Source: Dyadobacter endophyticus (GTDB lineage Bacteria > Bacteroidota > Bacteroidia > Cytophagales > Spirosomataceae). Taken from it: 64,000 nucleotides of DNA. The notes below the pieces were generated by a model. It made no database searches. It saw only the letters and a list, made by a program, of their open reading frames with translations, and was not told where the DNA came from. The DNA is taken from assembly GCF_014641595.1 (NCBI RefSeq), contig NZ_BMIA01000003.1, positions 1,116,001 to 1,180,000 of the forward strand. Direction: 5' to 3'. Made by a program: the position numbers and the translations under genes. Shown in pieces: positions 52,535 through 61,410 of the stretch. Numbering within the stretch: position 1 is the first letter of the stretch; each line of letters opens with the position of its first letter.

Positions 52535-53791
52535 ATGGCCAAACTGACTGAATTAATTGCCGGCTGGTTTCGTCCGAGAGAGTCCGACGAAAACGATTTT
52601 TACGATGACGAGCCTGTTCAGGCGAACGACACCCCTCCCCAAACAGTGAAACAAAATCCGATCACGCAAACGACCGTTGTGCAATCAGCACAACCCGTAA
52701 TGGCTGCTGCACTGCAGTACCAGTCTCCTGTAAATCAATCGGGGGCACCTCAGCATTTAGCTCCTCAACCTGTTGCCGCTCAGCCAGTGACGCCACAGCC
52801 GGTGGCATTTCAGCCGGTAGCGACTCCACCAGCAGTACCTCAGCAGCCGGCGCCGCAGGAATTACCCAAAGTGGAAGTACCGATCCCTTACTGGCTCGAA
52901 GACGAAGATACGCTGCGCGATGAAGGGGTGCTTTTCGGCCTTTCAGAATCGGACCCGCACGAGAAGACCGACATTATTCACAAATACTTCTCAAACCTGG
53001 CCGCTTCGCATTTGGCCAACATCGAGGAGCATAATGAGCGCATTCAGGAGCTGAACCTCTTCATTGGTCAGAAGCAAAACCGCATCGACGAGCTGCAAGA
53101 ACGTTTGAAAACCCCGGGTGAGCGTACGGAAGGCGAGCATCAGCTCCCGCGCACGCTCATAGGCATTACGCTATGCGCGGCGATGTGTGTAGGTAATTTC
53201 TTTTTGATCCGCGAGTCGCTGAAACCGGCGTTTGCAGATAACTCCTGGATCGCGTTAGGCGTATTCCTGGCCGGGATGTTCAGTTTATTCGGCCGCATTT
53301 CCCTCTTCCATGATACCGATTCGAAAGTGACCTGGAAATCGCTGCTGGAAGAGATCGGGCTGCCATTTGCGGCTGCATTGTTCGTCTTCGCGAATGTAAT
53401 CACCTACCAGACCTGGTGGCAGGCATTTGCGCTGTTCGTATTCGTGTTTTTCCTCTTCCTTTTTGCGGGAAAACTCTTGCTCAGCAACATTACCGTCCTG
53501 CGCAACGACCTGCAAGTTTGGTTAAATATTCGCCGCGACCGGCAGGATTATGTTGAAAATAACTACAACTGGGAGTCGGAATGCCAGACGTTGCAAGAAG
53601 AGATCGACAACCTGCGTGTAAATAAATGGCAGGTGCTGCGTGAACAGAGCCACGCCGAAACCGAGCGCGACCGCCTTTTTGCCAAGCGGGACATGCTAAT
53701 CAAGCTTTTTGAGAGTGAATTCTTCCTCGCGCGCCGCATGAAAAACGAGCTCACTACCCGGCAGCTCAACCTGATCCAAAAGGGCAAATAG
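52535..53791 (+). CDS. Unrecognised coiled-coil membrane protein (first of a pair)
   Basis: 418 residues, no known family. A Gln/Pro/Val-rich low-complexity stretch (about 30-108, with repeated QPVA units) leads to PIPYWLEDEDTLRDEGVLFG, a coiled coil (about 150-190), about four membrane helices (about 205-320) and a second coiled coil (about 335-415). There is no signal peptide, so both coils are expected on the same side, probably the cytoplasm. The next gene has the same overall plan and starts 28 bases later. Together they look like two subunits of one membrane complex. Confidence 0.68.
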   Translation: MAKLTELIAGWFRPRESDENDFYDDEPVQANDTPPQTVKQNPITQTTVVQSAQPVMAAALQYQSPVNQSGAPQHLAPQPVAAQPVTPQPVAFQPVATPPAVPQQPAPQELPKVEVPIPYWLEDEDTLRDEGVLFGLSESDPHEKTDIIHKYFSNLAASHLANIEEHNERIQELNLFIGQKQNRIDELQERLKTPGERTEGEHQLPRTLIGITLCAAMCVGNFFLIRESLKPAFADNSWIALGVFLAGMFSLFGRISLFHDTDSKVTWKSLLEEIGLPFAAALFVFANVITYQTWWQAFALFVFVFFLFLFAGKLLLSNITVLRNDLQVWLNIRRDRQDYVENNYNWESECQTLQEEIDNLRVNKWQVLREQSHAETERDRLFAKRDMLIKLFESEFFLARRMKNELTTRQLNLIQKGK

Positions 53792-53819
53792 TGGCGAAAT
53801 ATGATCAGGAAATGCGCTG

Positions 53820-55262
53820 ATGGCGCGATTTTTTACCCAAACTTACATTCGATCAACCCTAAATAGGATCATGAACGAGCAAAATCTAAATGAAAACGGA
53901 GATTACCAACACGGCTACACGCGTGGAATGGAAGGTATCGACCGTGAAGTATATGAAAACTATTTGTCCAGCAATGTAAACCATGGCTGGTTAGAGGAAC
54001 GGCTCAGTGAGAAGAAGCAGGAGCTTTCCGAAACAAGAGGAAGGAACCAGCAGGCGCTGGCAGAACACAAAACTGCGTACGGCAGATTGCAGAATGAGGT
54101 AATGGGCCTTAACAATGCAGCTACGCAAATGAAGGATATGGAGCGGTCGGTTAATGAAATCGATGCACAGACGGAGGAGCTGAAAGAGCGGCGTGCCGAC
54201 AAAGCGCCTTCCTATTCGCTGATCGCCGGTTTGATCTTTCTCGCCGCCGGTATTTCATTCATCGCCGGTGACCTCATCATTTCGCACGAAATTGTAGCCT
54301 ACGCATTGAATATCAGGAACCCGAACGAGGCCTGGGCATTTGCGATCGGTTTGGCGATGCTTTCGGTATTGCTGAAACCTGCCTATGATCGCCTTGTGGA
54401 AGAGCCTTACCACAAAGACGAATCTCCGAAAGCGAAATCAAGGTATGCGGGTTTTAAACTGGTATTGTCCATTTTCGCGATCGTGACGCTGATCGTCCTC
54501 GGCTGGTTCCGTTACGAAGCCTACCGTACCGACAAGCTGAAAGAGGCGATCAATAAATCGGTCAAAAACCTGCAATTGAATGCGGTTGACCCATTAACCG
54601 GCGCGCCGGTGGATAGCCCGGCCTTAACCAAGAAAATTGAGCAGGCGCTTCAAAATTCCGATCAGCTGAACCTCGACCTGGTTAACAGCCCCTGGGCTTT
54701 ACTATCGTTCGTGCTTAGCGGTGTGCTGTTTGCGATCGCCGGGGCGGTCTCACTGGGTATGGCCTTGCCGGTGCTGCAAGCTTTCTGGTACCGCTGGTTG
54801 CAGGTTGACCCCAAACTATGGCGGCTACGCAGAAGAAGAAAGCGGATCCTGAAACAAATGGAGCCACTGCAACTATTGGTAACCCAGCACATGACCCAGA
54901 AAACCGTTCTGGAAAACGACATTGAGCTTTTGCCTAAGTTGGAAGAGCTGAAAGCGGAAGAAGCGAAGATCAGGGCCGAAATCGAGGCGCTGGAAAACGA
55001 GCGAAAAACCGCATTGACCGATAGCCGCGTGCAGTCGTTCGGCGACGGTTATGCGCACGGGCAGGTAACCCGCGACGTGATGAATGAAGAAGAATATGAC
55101 GCCTGGCGCAACAGCCATCTGACGGTTTCCAACCTCGCATTGCGCGCCAGATCGAACGCGTCGGCCGACCGTGCCGTGCCCCGTACGCGGAGCACAGGAA
55201 TGCGCCCGCACCAGGCGATCCGCAAGGCAATTACCGACCGATTTGACGAAAACAATTCATAG
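53820..55262 (+). CDS. Unrecognised coiled-coil membrane protein (second of a pair)
   Basis: 480 residues, no known family. A coiled coil (about 55-125) is followed by several membrane helices (about 130-185 and 205-230), a soluble loop (about 235-285), a further hydrophobic hairpin (about 290-325), a basic patch RLRRRRKR and a second coiled coil to about 400. Near each end is a similar motif: HGYTRGMEGIDREVYENYL and DGYAHGQVTRDV with EEEYDAW. The tail is basic and Arg-rich. The start may instead be the ATG at 53871, which removes 17 poorly folding residues. Confidence 0.68.
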   Translation: MARFFTQTYIRSTLNRIMNEQNLNENGDYQHGYTRGMEGIDREVYENYLSSNVNHGWLEERLSEKKQELSETRGRNQQALAEHKTAYGRLQNEVMGLNNAATQMKDMERSVNEIDAQTEELKERRADKAPSYSLIAGLIFLAAGISFIAGDLIISHEIVAYALNIRNPNEAWAFAIGLAMLSVLLKPAYDRLVEEPYHKDESPKAKSRYAGFKLVLSIFAIVTLIVLGWFRYEAYRTDKLKEAINKSVKNLQLNAVDPLTGAPVDSPALTKKIEQALQNSDQLNLDLVNSPWALLSFVLSGVLFAIAGAVSLGMALPVLQAFWYRWLQVDPKLWRLRRRRKRILKQMEPLQLLVTQHMTQKTVLENDIELLPKLEELKAEEAKIRAEIEALENERKTALTDSRVQSFGDGYAHGQVTRDVMNEEEYDAWRNSHLTVSNLALRARSNASADRAVPRTRSTGMRPHQAIRKAITDRFDENNS

Positions 55263-55265
55263 TTT

Positions 55266-55317
55266 CTTAAATTGGGGGGTTCATTTCCTTTATTATGATT
55301 CTGACCCCCCATTTAAG
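55266..55317 (+). promoter_or_regulatory. Hairpin enclosing the start codon of the GNAT gene
   Basis: CTTAAATTGGGGGGT at 55266-55280 pairs with ACCCCCCATTTAAG at 55304-55317 (one bulged T). The ATG at 55295 and its upstream bases lie in the 23-base loop, so the fold could control translation initiation. The stem has six consecutive G-C pairs, which makes it stable. Confidence 0.5.
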
Positions 55318-55804
55318 AATTATCTCGTGCGACGATACGCTTTATGATGCAATCCGCATGGGAAACAATACATTAGCCCGTGTAATGGGTGTAAATGTCC
55401 CTAAAAAGTGGACTGAATTCCGCGATACTTTCACACCATCTTATCACCGTTGGAAAGCCCACCCGCCGCTGCGCGACTGGTGGGTTTACCTTGTTATACA
55501 CGTTCCCGACAATATGCTGATCGGCTCCTGCGGATACAAAGGAGAGCCGGACTCGGACGGCATGGTGGAAATCGGCTATGAGATCATTCCGTCTTACCGC
55601 GAGAAAGGCCTGGGTACCGAAACCGCCAAAGGATTGCTGGATAACGCCTTTCAGCACCCGTCCGTACGTAAGGTAATCGCGCACACGCTATCGGAAGAGA
55701 ATGCCTCGGGGCACATTCTGGAAAAACTGGGTTTTGCTCAAACGGAGGATATCAGAGATCCCGACGAAGGGCTGCTGTGGCGCTGGGAAATTAGCCGCCG
55801 GTAA
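55295..55804 (+). CDS. GNAT family N-acetyltransferase (RimJ/RimL-like)
   Basis: 169-residue cytoplasmic acetyltransferase. The acetyl-CoA loop is visible as IIPSYREKGLGTETAKGLL after the core strand MVEIGYE, and the late NASGHILEKLGF segment is typical of RimJ-like members. The start at 55295 gives the usual N-terminal strand LTPHLRIISCDD. The start codon sits in the loop of a strong hairpin (55266-55317). The substrate is unknown. Confidence 0.86.
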   Translation: MILTPHLRIISCDDTLYDAIRMGNNTLARVMGVNVPKKWTEFRDTFTPSYHRWKAHPPLRDWWVYLVIHVPDNMLIGSCGYKGEPDSDGMVEIGYEIIPSYREKGLGTETAKGLLDNAFQHPSVRKVIAHTLSEENASGHILEKLGFAQTEDIRDPDEGLLWRWEISRR

Positions 55805-55937
55805 TCGTAATGTCCGCGATTTAACGCAAATTCGCCGGTTTTACAGCCAAAAATAAATTGGATTGGTTCGATATTTTTTTGGCTTAATTGATTACCTTAA
55901 TTCACAAATATTCGTCACACCCTTTGCTCTCTACATT

Positions 55938-57656
55938 ATGATCGCGATATCGAAGGATACCTATCCATGGCTTAAAAACTATCCGGAAGGCATTCCCTAT
56001 GAAATAAATCCGGATGCGTACTCTTCGCTGCTCGAACTGATGGAAGCGAGTTTTCGGGAACACGCCGACAAAGCAGCTTTTTCGAATATGGATAAAAAGC
56101 TGACTTTCGGGCAATTGGATGAACTTTCACAGAACTTCGCCGCTTATCTCCAGAGCATCGGCCTGAAACAGGGTGACCGCATCGCCCTGCAAATGCCCAA
56201 TTTGCTGCAATATCCAGTGGTAATGATGGGTTCGCTACGGGCCGGGCTTACGATCGTGAATACCAACCCGCTTTACACGCCCCGCGAAATGCAGCACCAA
56301 TTCAAGGATTCGGGCGCGAAAGCCATTGTAATATTGGCCAATTTCGCCGCTAATCTTGAGAAGGTTATTGCCAATACGACTATCGAACATGTGATCATTA
56401 CCGAGATCGGCGATTTGCTGGGCTTTCCCAAAAAGCTAATCGTTAATGCGGTTGTGAAATATGTGAAGAAAATGGTACCCGCGTACCACCTCAAAAATAC
56501 GGTAACACTGGCCCATGCCCTGTCGATAGGCTCGGGGATCACATACCAAAAACCGAACGTATCCGGGCTGGACATCGCATTTATCCAATATACCGGCGGC
56601 ACCACCGGCGTATCCAAGGGCGCTATGCTCACGCACAGGAACCTGATCGCCAACGTAGAGGGCATTAATGAATGGTTGATGTCCAAAATGCGTAACTCGG
56701 AGACCACCGGACAGCTGACGCTCATTGCTGCATTGCCGCTCTACCACGTATTTGCCATGACTATCAACGGCTTATGTGGTATTAAATGGGGTGCATTGAA
56801 TGTAATGATCACGAACCCGAAGGACATTCCTGCATTTATCAAGGAACTTAAAAAATTCACTTTCCATATATTCCCCGGCTTGAACACGCTCTTCAATGGC
56901 TTGCTCAATAACCCGGAATTTGCCTCAGTCGACTTCTCTAATCTCAAAATCACGATCGCGGGCGGAATGGCGCTGCAAAAAATCGTAGCCGAGCGCTGGG
57001 AAAAAGCAACAGGCTGCCCATTGGTGGAAGGTTACGGGCTTTCTGAGACCTCGCCGGTGCTCTCCGTTAACCCATTGAACGGCAAACACAAACAAGGTAC
57101 CATCGGTCTGCCGTTTCCAAGCACCGAAATGCGTATTCTCAGTGAGGACAACAAATGGTTGCCGGTAGGTGAAAGAGGCGAAATCTGTGCGAAAGGGCCC
57201 CAGATCATGCTAGGCTATTACAACCGTCCCGATGAAACCGCCAAAGTAATTTTGGAAGACGAGAGCGGCCGCTGGTTCAAAACGGGCGATATCGGCATCG
57301 AGGACCCGGACGGCTTCTTCAAGATCGTGGACCGGAAAAAGGATATGATCCTCGTTTCGGGTTTCAATGTTTATCCCAATGAAATCGAGGACGTGGTAGC
57401 CCAATGCCCCGGTGTTGCGGAAGTGGCTTGCGTCGGAATTCCGGATGAGAAATCGGGGGAAATGGTGAAGATTTATGTAGTCAAAAAAGACCCGGAACTG
57501 ACTGAGGAAAAGGTGAAAGCATTCTGCAAAGAGAACCTCACGGGCTATAAATGCCCGCGTCAGATCGAGTTCCGGAAGGAGCTTCCCAAAACCAATGTAG
57601 GCAAGATACTCCGCCGCGCGCTGCGCGAGGAAGAAATGGCGAAAGTTAGCCACTAG
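55938..57656 (+). CDS. fadD: Long-chain fatty-acid-CoA ligase
   Basis: Activates fatty acids to acyl-CoA with ATP. From the ATG at 55938 it has 572 residues (an in-frame TTG at 55863 precedes it, but MIAISKDTYPWLKNYPEG is the usual FadD-like beginning). The AMP-binding signature is YTGGTTGVSKGAMLTHRN; the gate and adenylate motifs EGYGLSETSP and WFKTGDIG and the C-terminal lysine region KTNVGKILRRALRE are present. It stands near two alpha/beta hydrolases that could supply free fatty acids, but the spacing does not prove an operon. Confidence 0.94.
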   Translation: MIAISKDTYPWLKNYPEGIPYEINPDAYSSLLELMEASFREHADKAAFSNMDKKLTFGQLDELSQNFAAYLQSIGLKQGDRIALQMPNLLQYPVVMMGSLRAGLTIVNTNPLYTPREMQHQFKDSGAKAIVILANFAANLEKVIANTTIEHVIITEIGDLLGFPKKLIVNAVVKYVKKMVPAYHLKNTVTLAHALSIGSGITYQKPNVSGLDIAFIQYTGGTTGVSKGAMLTHRNLIANVEGINEWLMSKMRNSETTGQLTLIAALPLYHVFAMTINGLCGIKWGALNVMITNPKDIPAFIKELKKFTFHIFPGLNTLFNGLLNNPEFASVDFSNLKITIAGGMALQKIVAERWEKATGCPLVEGYGLSETSPVLSVNPLNGKHKQGTIGLPFPSTEMRILSEDNKWLPVGERGEICAKGPQIMLGYYNRPDETAKVILEDESGRWFKTGDIGIEDPDGFFKIVDRKKDMILVSGFNVYPNEIEDVVAQCPGVAEVACVGIPDEKSGEMVKIYVVKKDPELTEEKVKAFCKENLTGYKCPRQIEFRKELPKTNVGKILRRALREEEMAKVSH

Positions 57657-57723
57657 GGCCGCAAACGGGAGAAGGTTTAGTATATTTAGGCAAACAAGTT
57701 CTCAACCTTGATTGCAAATCTAT

Positions 57724-58455
57724 ATGAATCTACACCGGAAAACATTGGTACTTCTACATGGTCATGGCATAGACGACACGATTTGGGACAGCCTCGACGC
57801 TGCGTTAAATGACACTTACACGGTAGTAAGGCCAAACATTTCGCTCTTCACTTCCTGCCAGTCGGTAGAGGACTATGCCGACGAGCTGCATCGCTTCCTG
57901 ACCAACGCGAACATCCGGAAATGCACGTTGATCGGCCATTCGATGGGTGGTTATATTTCCCTGGCATTTGCTGAAAAATATGCAGATATGCTCGAAGGTT
58001 TCGGGCTTTTCCATTCTACCGCTTACGCCGACGACGATGCCAAAAAGCATCAGCGCGGCCAAATGATAGACCTGCTCAGGACTTACGGGACGGAATCGTT
58101 CGTTAAAAGCACCGCCGCAAACCTTTTTGGCGATCGCTACAAAGAGCTTTATCCCGAGCGCATCAAAGAACACATCGCCTATTTCGGCAAGCTACCCGCC
58201 GAGGCGCTGATTGCCGGTATCACGGCAATGCGCAACCGCCCCGACCGTACCGCGGTACTGGCCAGCCTGCCCTTTCCGGTGCTGTTCATTATCGGGATGC
58301 AGGACAAGCTGATCCCTTTCGAAAGCGTTATCGAACTCGCCGAATTCCCGAAAAAAAGTTATCCGCTGATCTTCGCCGAAGCCGGTCATATGGGGATGGT
58401 GGAGCGGCCCGATGCCACTGCCAGGATGATCAACTGGTATATGAGTAAAATTTAA
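57724..58455 (+). CDS. Alpha/beta hydrolase
   Basis: 243-residue cytoplasmic alpha/beta-hydrolase of the small esterase/lactonase-like group. The oxyanion loop is LLHGHGID, the nucleophile elbow GHSMGGYIS, the acid D lies in IGMQDKLIPF and the histidine in AGHMGMVERP. The start ATG at 57724 is preferred to a TTG twelve bases upstream. A perfect 13-base inverted repeat lies between this gene and the next. The substrate is not predictable. Confidence 0.9.
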   Translation: MNLHRKTLVLLHGHGIDDTIWDSLDAALNDTYTVVRPNISLFTSCQSVEDYADELHRFLTNANIRKCTLIGHSMGGYISLAFAEKYADMLEGFGLFHSTAYADDDAKKHQRGQMIDLLRTYGTESFVKSTAANLFGDRYKELYPERIKEHIAYFGKLPAEALIAGITAMRNRPDRTAVLASLPFPVLFIIGMQDKLIPFESVIELAEFPKKSYPLIFAEAGHMGMVERPDATARMINWYMSKI

Positions 58456-58484
58456 TAGAAGAAACTAGGAGAAATCGTCATCAA

Positions 58485-58529
58485 AAACAGGCCATTATGC
58501 GTTACTGAAATTGTACTAATGGCCTGTTT
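58485..58529 (+). terminator. Perfect 13-base inverted repeat between the two hydrolase genes
   Basis: AAACAGGCCATTA at 58485-58497 pairs fully with TAATGGCCTGTTT at 58517-58529, with a 19-base loop, followed by ATCTTTTAG. It may end the upstream gene; it also stops 11 bases before the next ATG and could hide that start region or a promoter. Confidence 0.55.
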
Positions 58530-58540
58530 ATCTTTTAGCT

Positions 58541-59752
58541 ATGCAAAAAACTATCCCTACCCTATCCTTACGCGCACTTTGTTTTCTGTTGTTGTGGAGT
58601 TTGCTTATCCTCAACTCCTGTAACGACGATAACAACAATCCAGCACCGCCAAAGGAGGAAAATGTCTATTTAAAGGAAAGTAGGCCCATTACTTCCCTAA
58701 GCAAAGCCCAGGTTCTTGAAAAGGCGGGCAATCTGGCCACATTTGTTTCGGCGTACGTGAAGAACGATATCAAAGTTTACAAGATCACTTATAAAACCAA
58801 AAACACCGACGGGGCTGAGATCAACGCCTCTGGTGCATTAATATTACCTGTCGTAACCGGCCCGGCATCCATGATCAGCGTGCAGCACGGCACCATCACC
58901 GATCCAGGCCAGGCACCATCACTTTTTACGGACGGATCTGAGGGCTCGTCTTTCGGATCGCTTTTTGGTTCTATGGGCTACATTATCGCTTACCCCGATT
59001 ACATTGGTTACGGGGCTTCCGACAATCTTCCACACCCGTACGAGCACCGCGCGAGCCTGGCTTCGGCGTCTCTCGACATGCTACGGGCCGCAAAAGAGTT
59101 CCTGAAAGGGCAAACAGACGTTAAATGGGATGAAAAGCTGTACGTAGCGGGCTATTCCGAGGGTGGTTTTGCCACGATGTCGCTGCAAAGAAAGATTGAA
59201 GAAGAAGCCTCATCGGAATTTAACCTGCGGGCGTCGAGCTGTGGGGCCGGGGCTTACGACAAGACGGCGTTTATGAAACACGTCATCAACGATAAAACAG
59301 ATGGAATTGCAGGATACAACTCGCTATATCTCTGGGTTTTGCTTACTTACGACCGCATCTATAAGCTTGACAAGCCTGCTTCCTATTATTTTACAGAAAA
59401 ATACGCTTCGAAAGTCGCAGCAGCCGGGAGAAATGTTTCCATCCCGGAGAGCTTTCACCTGGCACTGAACGACTCGTTCAAAAAGGCTCTCAACGATGGG
59501 ACGGATAAAGGTTTCATCGATGCCATTGCTGACAACGATGTGTACAAGTTCAAACCGAAAACACCGACCCAGCTGTACCACGGGACCAAAGATCCACTCG
59601 TTTTCTATTTCAATTCGGAAAATGCCTATAATGCGATGCAGAAACTGGGCGCGACCAACGTGGAGTTAATCCCAGTCAACGGCGGTACGCACAGCTCGTC
59701 CATTTTAGTGTTCCTGACGGGCACGCAGGCATTTTTTGCCAAAACCCCGTAA
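58541..59752 (+). CDS. Secretory lipase-family lipoprotein (alpha/beta hydrolase)
   Basis: 403-residue exported lipoprotein: the signal runs to LLILNSC, with an Asn/Asp-rich linker (NDDNNNPAPP). The fold is a secretory-lipase-type alpha/beta hydrolase: VQHGTITDP oxyanion loop, nucleophile elbow AGYSEGGFATMS, the acid D in YHGTKDPLVFY and the histidine in NGGTHSSS. The protein would sit in the outer membrane and hydrolyse esters or peptides outside. The adjacent FadD could use released fatty acids. Confidence 0.86.
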   Translation: MQKTIPTLSLRALCFLLLWSLLILNSCNDDNNNPAPPKEENVYLKESRPITSLSKAQVLEKAGNLATFVSAYVKNDIKVYKITYKTKNTDGAEINASGALILPVVTGPASMISVQHGTITDPGQAPSLFTDGSEGSSFGSLFGSMGYIIAYPDYIGYGASDNLPHPYEHRASLASASLDMLRAAKEFLKGQTDVKWDEKLYVAGYSEGGFATMSLQRKIEEEASSEFNLRASSCGAGAYDKTAFMKHVINDKTDGIAGYNSLYLWVLLTYDRIYKLDKPASYYFTEKYASKVAAAGRNVSIPESFHLALNDSFKKALNDGTDKGFIDAIADNDVYKFKPKTPTQLYHGTKDPLVFYFNSENAYNAMQKLGATNVELIPVNGGTHSSSILVFLTGTQAFFAKTP

Positions 59753-59761
59753 ATAATATGG

Positions 59762-59769
59762 TATATTTG
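59762..59769 (+). promoter_or_regulatory. Candidate promoter for cysM with a long leader
   Basis: A perfect TATATTTG at 59762-59769 with TTG at 59736-59738 (23-base spacer). The start site would be near 59776, leaving a leader of about 175 bases before cysM that contains CCGGAATGCCGG-type self-complementary stretches. I cannot match it to a known riboswitch. Confidence 0.4.
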
Positions 59770-59952
59770 CAGCCCATTAGCTTAATAGGGTAAATATGCT
59801 GTTAACGGTCAAATTTTCTACATTTTCCTCCAAGCGGGCATTCTTTCGAACCGTTCGATGTTGTTGATTTACGCTTTCAAAAAGTGAGGCCGGAATGCCG
59901 GTAACTCTTATACACGTACCTTTTTTGAATCACAACATCACGAATTTACACC

Positions 59953-60825
59953 ATGTCATCATTACTGGATCTGGTAGGCAATACACCCCTGGTTGAATTA
60001 CGAAGAGTTAATCCCAATCCCAAAGTCCGCATTTTCGGCAAGCTGGAAGGCAACAATCCCGGCGGCAGCGTGAAAGACCGCGCAGCATACAGCATGATCA
60101 AAGGTGCCCTCGAACGCGGCGAAGTAAAATCCGGCATGAAGCTCGTAGAAGCCACCAGCGGCAATACCGGCATTGCGCTCGCTATGATCGCCCGACTCTT
60201 CGACCTCGAAATAGAACTACTCATGCCGCAAAGCTCCACCCGCGAGCGCGTGCTCACGATGGAAGCATTCGGCGCGAAGGTGATCCTTACCGAAACCATG
60301 GAAAGCGCCCGCGACCTCGCCGAAGAAAAAGCGGCGGCAGGCGACTATTTCATGCTCAACCAGTTTGCAAACCCCGATAACTGGAAGGCGCATTACCGCA
60401 CCACAGGCCCTGAAATTTACCGCGATACCGACGAGCAGATCACCCATTTCGTATCGTCGATGGGCACTACCGGCACCATTATGGGTGTTTCGCGGTATTT
60501 AAAAGAGCAGAATAACAATATCCAGATCGTCGGATGCCAGCCCAACGACGGTTCGAGCATTCCCGGCATCCGCAAATGGCCGGTGGAATATCTTCCCAAA
60601 ATATTTGAAAAGGAGCGCGTAGACCGCGTTATCGAAGTGTCGCAGGACGATGCCACGCTTACTACCCGGCGTCTGGCCAACGAAGAAGCACTTTTTGCAG
60701 GAATGAGCAGCGGAGGCGCCGCATGGGCCGCCATAGAGCTGGCGAAGGAATTAGAAGAAGGCGTGATCGTCTTCATCATCTGCGACCGGGGAGACCGGTA
60801 CTTGTCGAGCGATCTTTTCGGATAA
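59953..60825 (+). CDS. cysM: Cysteine synthase B (O-acetylserine sulfhydrylase)
   Basis: PLP-dependent enzyme joining O-acetylserine (or O-phosphoserine) with sulfide or thiosulfate to make cysteine. It has 290 residues. The Schiff-base lysine is K41 in NPGGSVKDRAA, the substrate loop is TSGNTG (68-73), and the phosphate-binding loop is SSMGTTGTIMG. Length and the absence of a C-terminal extension favour CysM over CysK. A large inverted repeat follows the gene. No other cysteine gene is adjacent. Confidence 0.93.
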   Translation: MSSLLDLVGNTPLVELRRVNPNPKVRIFGKLEGNNPGGSVKDRAAYSMIKGALERGEVKSGMKLVEATSGNTGIALAMIARLFDLEIELLMPQSSTRERVLTMEAFGAKVILTETMESARDLAEEKAAAGDYFMLNQFANPDNWKAHYRTTGPEIYRDTDEQITHFVSSMGTTGTIMGVSRYLKEQNNNIQIVGCQPNDGSSIPGIRKWPVEYLPKIFEKERVDRVIEVSQDDATLTTRRLANEEALFAGMSSGGAAWAAIELAKELEEGVIVFIICDRGDRYLSSDLFG

Positions 60826-60846
60826 GCGGCTGCGCCGCTGACCATA

Positions 60847-60919
60847 GACGATGGACCACAGACCACGGCATTACACGATGCGCGATGATCGAATGGTCCA
60901 TGGTCTGCGGTCCATCGTC
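60847..60919. repeat. Long imperfect inverted repeat after cysM
   Basis: A 22-base left arm (60847-60868, beginning GACGATGGACC) matches the complement of the right arm (60898-60919, ending GGTCCATCGTC) with two mismatches across a 29-base loop. The arms contain short GGTCCAT/GGTCTG-type units. It resembles a dispersed hairpin (REP-like) element and lies between convergent genes, so it may also stop transcription. Confidence 0.6.
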
Positions 60920-60922
60920 AAA

Positions 60923-61342
60923 TCAGAACCAGCCCGATCCCAGATTCCGGAACGGCCAGGGGATAGCCACAAGAATAATAACCAGCGCCAAACCGTAGAA
61001 GTAAAGTACCGTCCGGTGCTTATCGGCACCTGTCAGTTTTTTCGACCGCACTCTGCCCACAGTAATGAGCACAATCGCGATCAGCATCATGAACACGTGC
61101 TCTATCGAATAAAAACGAAATACTTTCTCGCTGATCAGATCAAAGTTAACTTTGGGGCTCATGAAATACAGCACCAGCCCGATCAACAGCTGGGTGTGGG
61201 TCGCGATGAGGGTAAAGAGGTACAGCTTACTATCCTCCTGGCTGCCTTGCTGCCACTTGGAGTATGCCGTAAAAATGGCTGCAATCAAAAGTCCTAACAC
61301 CACATAACGGAGGCCCGAATGGGCGTGTAGAAGAATATTCAT
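60923..61342 (-). CDS. Small four-helix membrane protein (cytochrome b-like)
   Basis: 139-residue inner-membrane protein from the ATG at 61342; a longer frame starting at 61393 adds residues that are probably not translated. Four helices carry histidines at helix ends (LLHAHSGLRYV, TLIATHTQLLIGL, SIEHVFMMLIAI), the pattern of small haem-binding proteins; similar Bacteroidota proteins are often labelled cytochrome B without proof. The C-terminus ends VAIPWPFRNLGSGWF. It diverges from the DUF4286 gene. Confidence 0.78.
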   Translation of the reverse strand: MNILLHAHSGLRYVVLGLLIAAIFTAYSKWQQGSQEDSKLYLFTLIATHTQLLIGLVLYFMSPKVNFDLISEKVFRFYSIEHVFMMLIAIVLITVGRVRSKKLTGADKHRTVLYFYGLALVIILVAIPWPFRNLGSGWF

Positions 61343-61410
61343 GATGATACTGGTTACGGTGAATAAGTATATGCATGCAAATGTAACTCGCAAACATAAA
61401 TTTTTATAAG

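Noticed and set aside
59776..59952. SAM-type riboswitch before cysM
   Set aside because: The expected conserved core bases are not recognisable by eye; left as an unexplained leader only.
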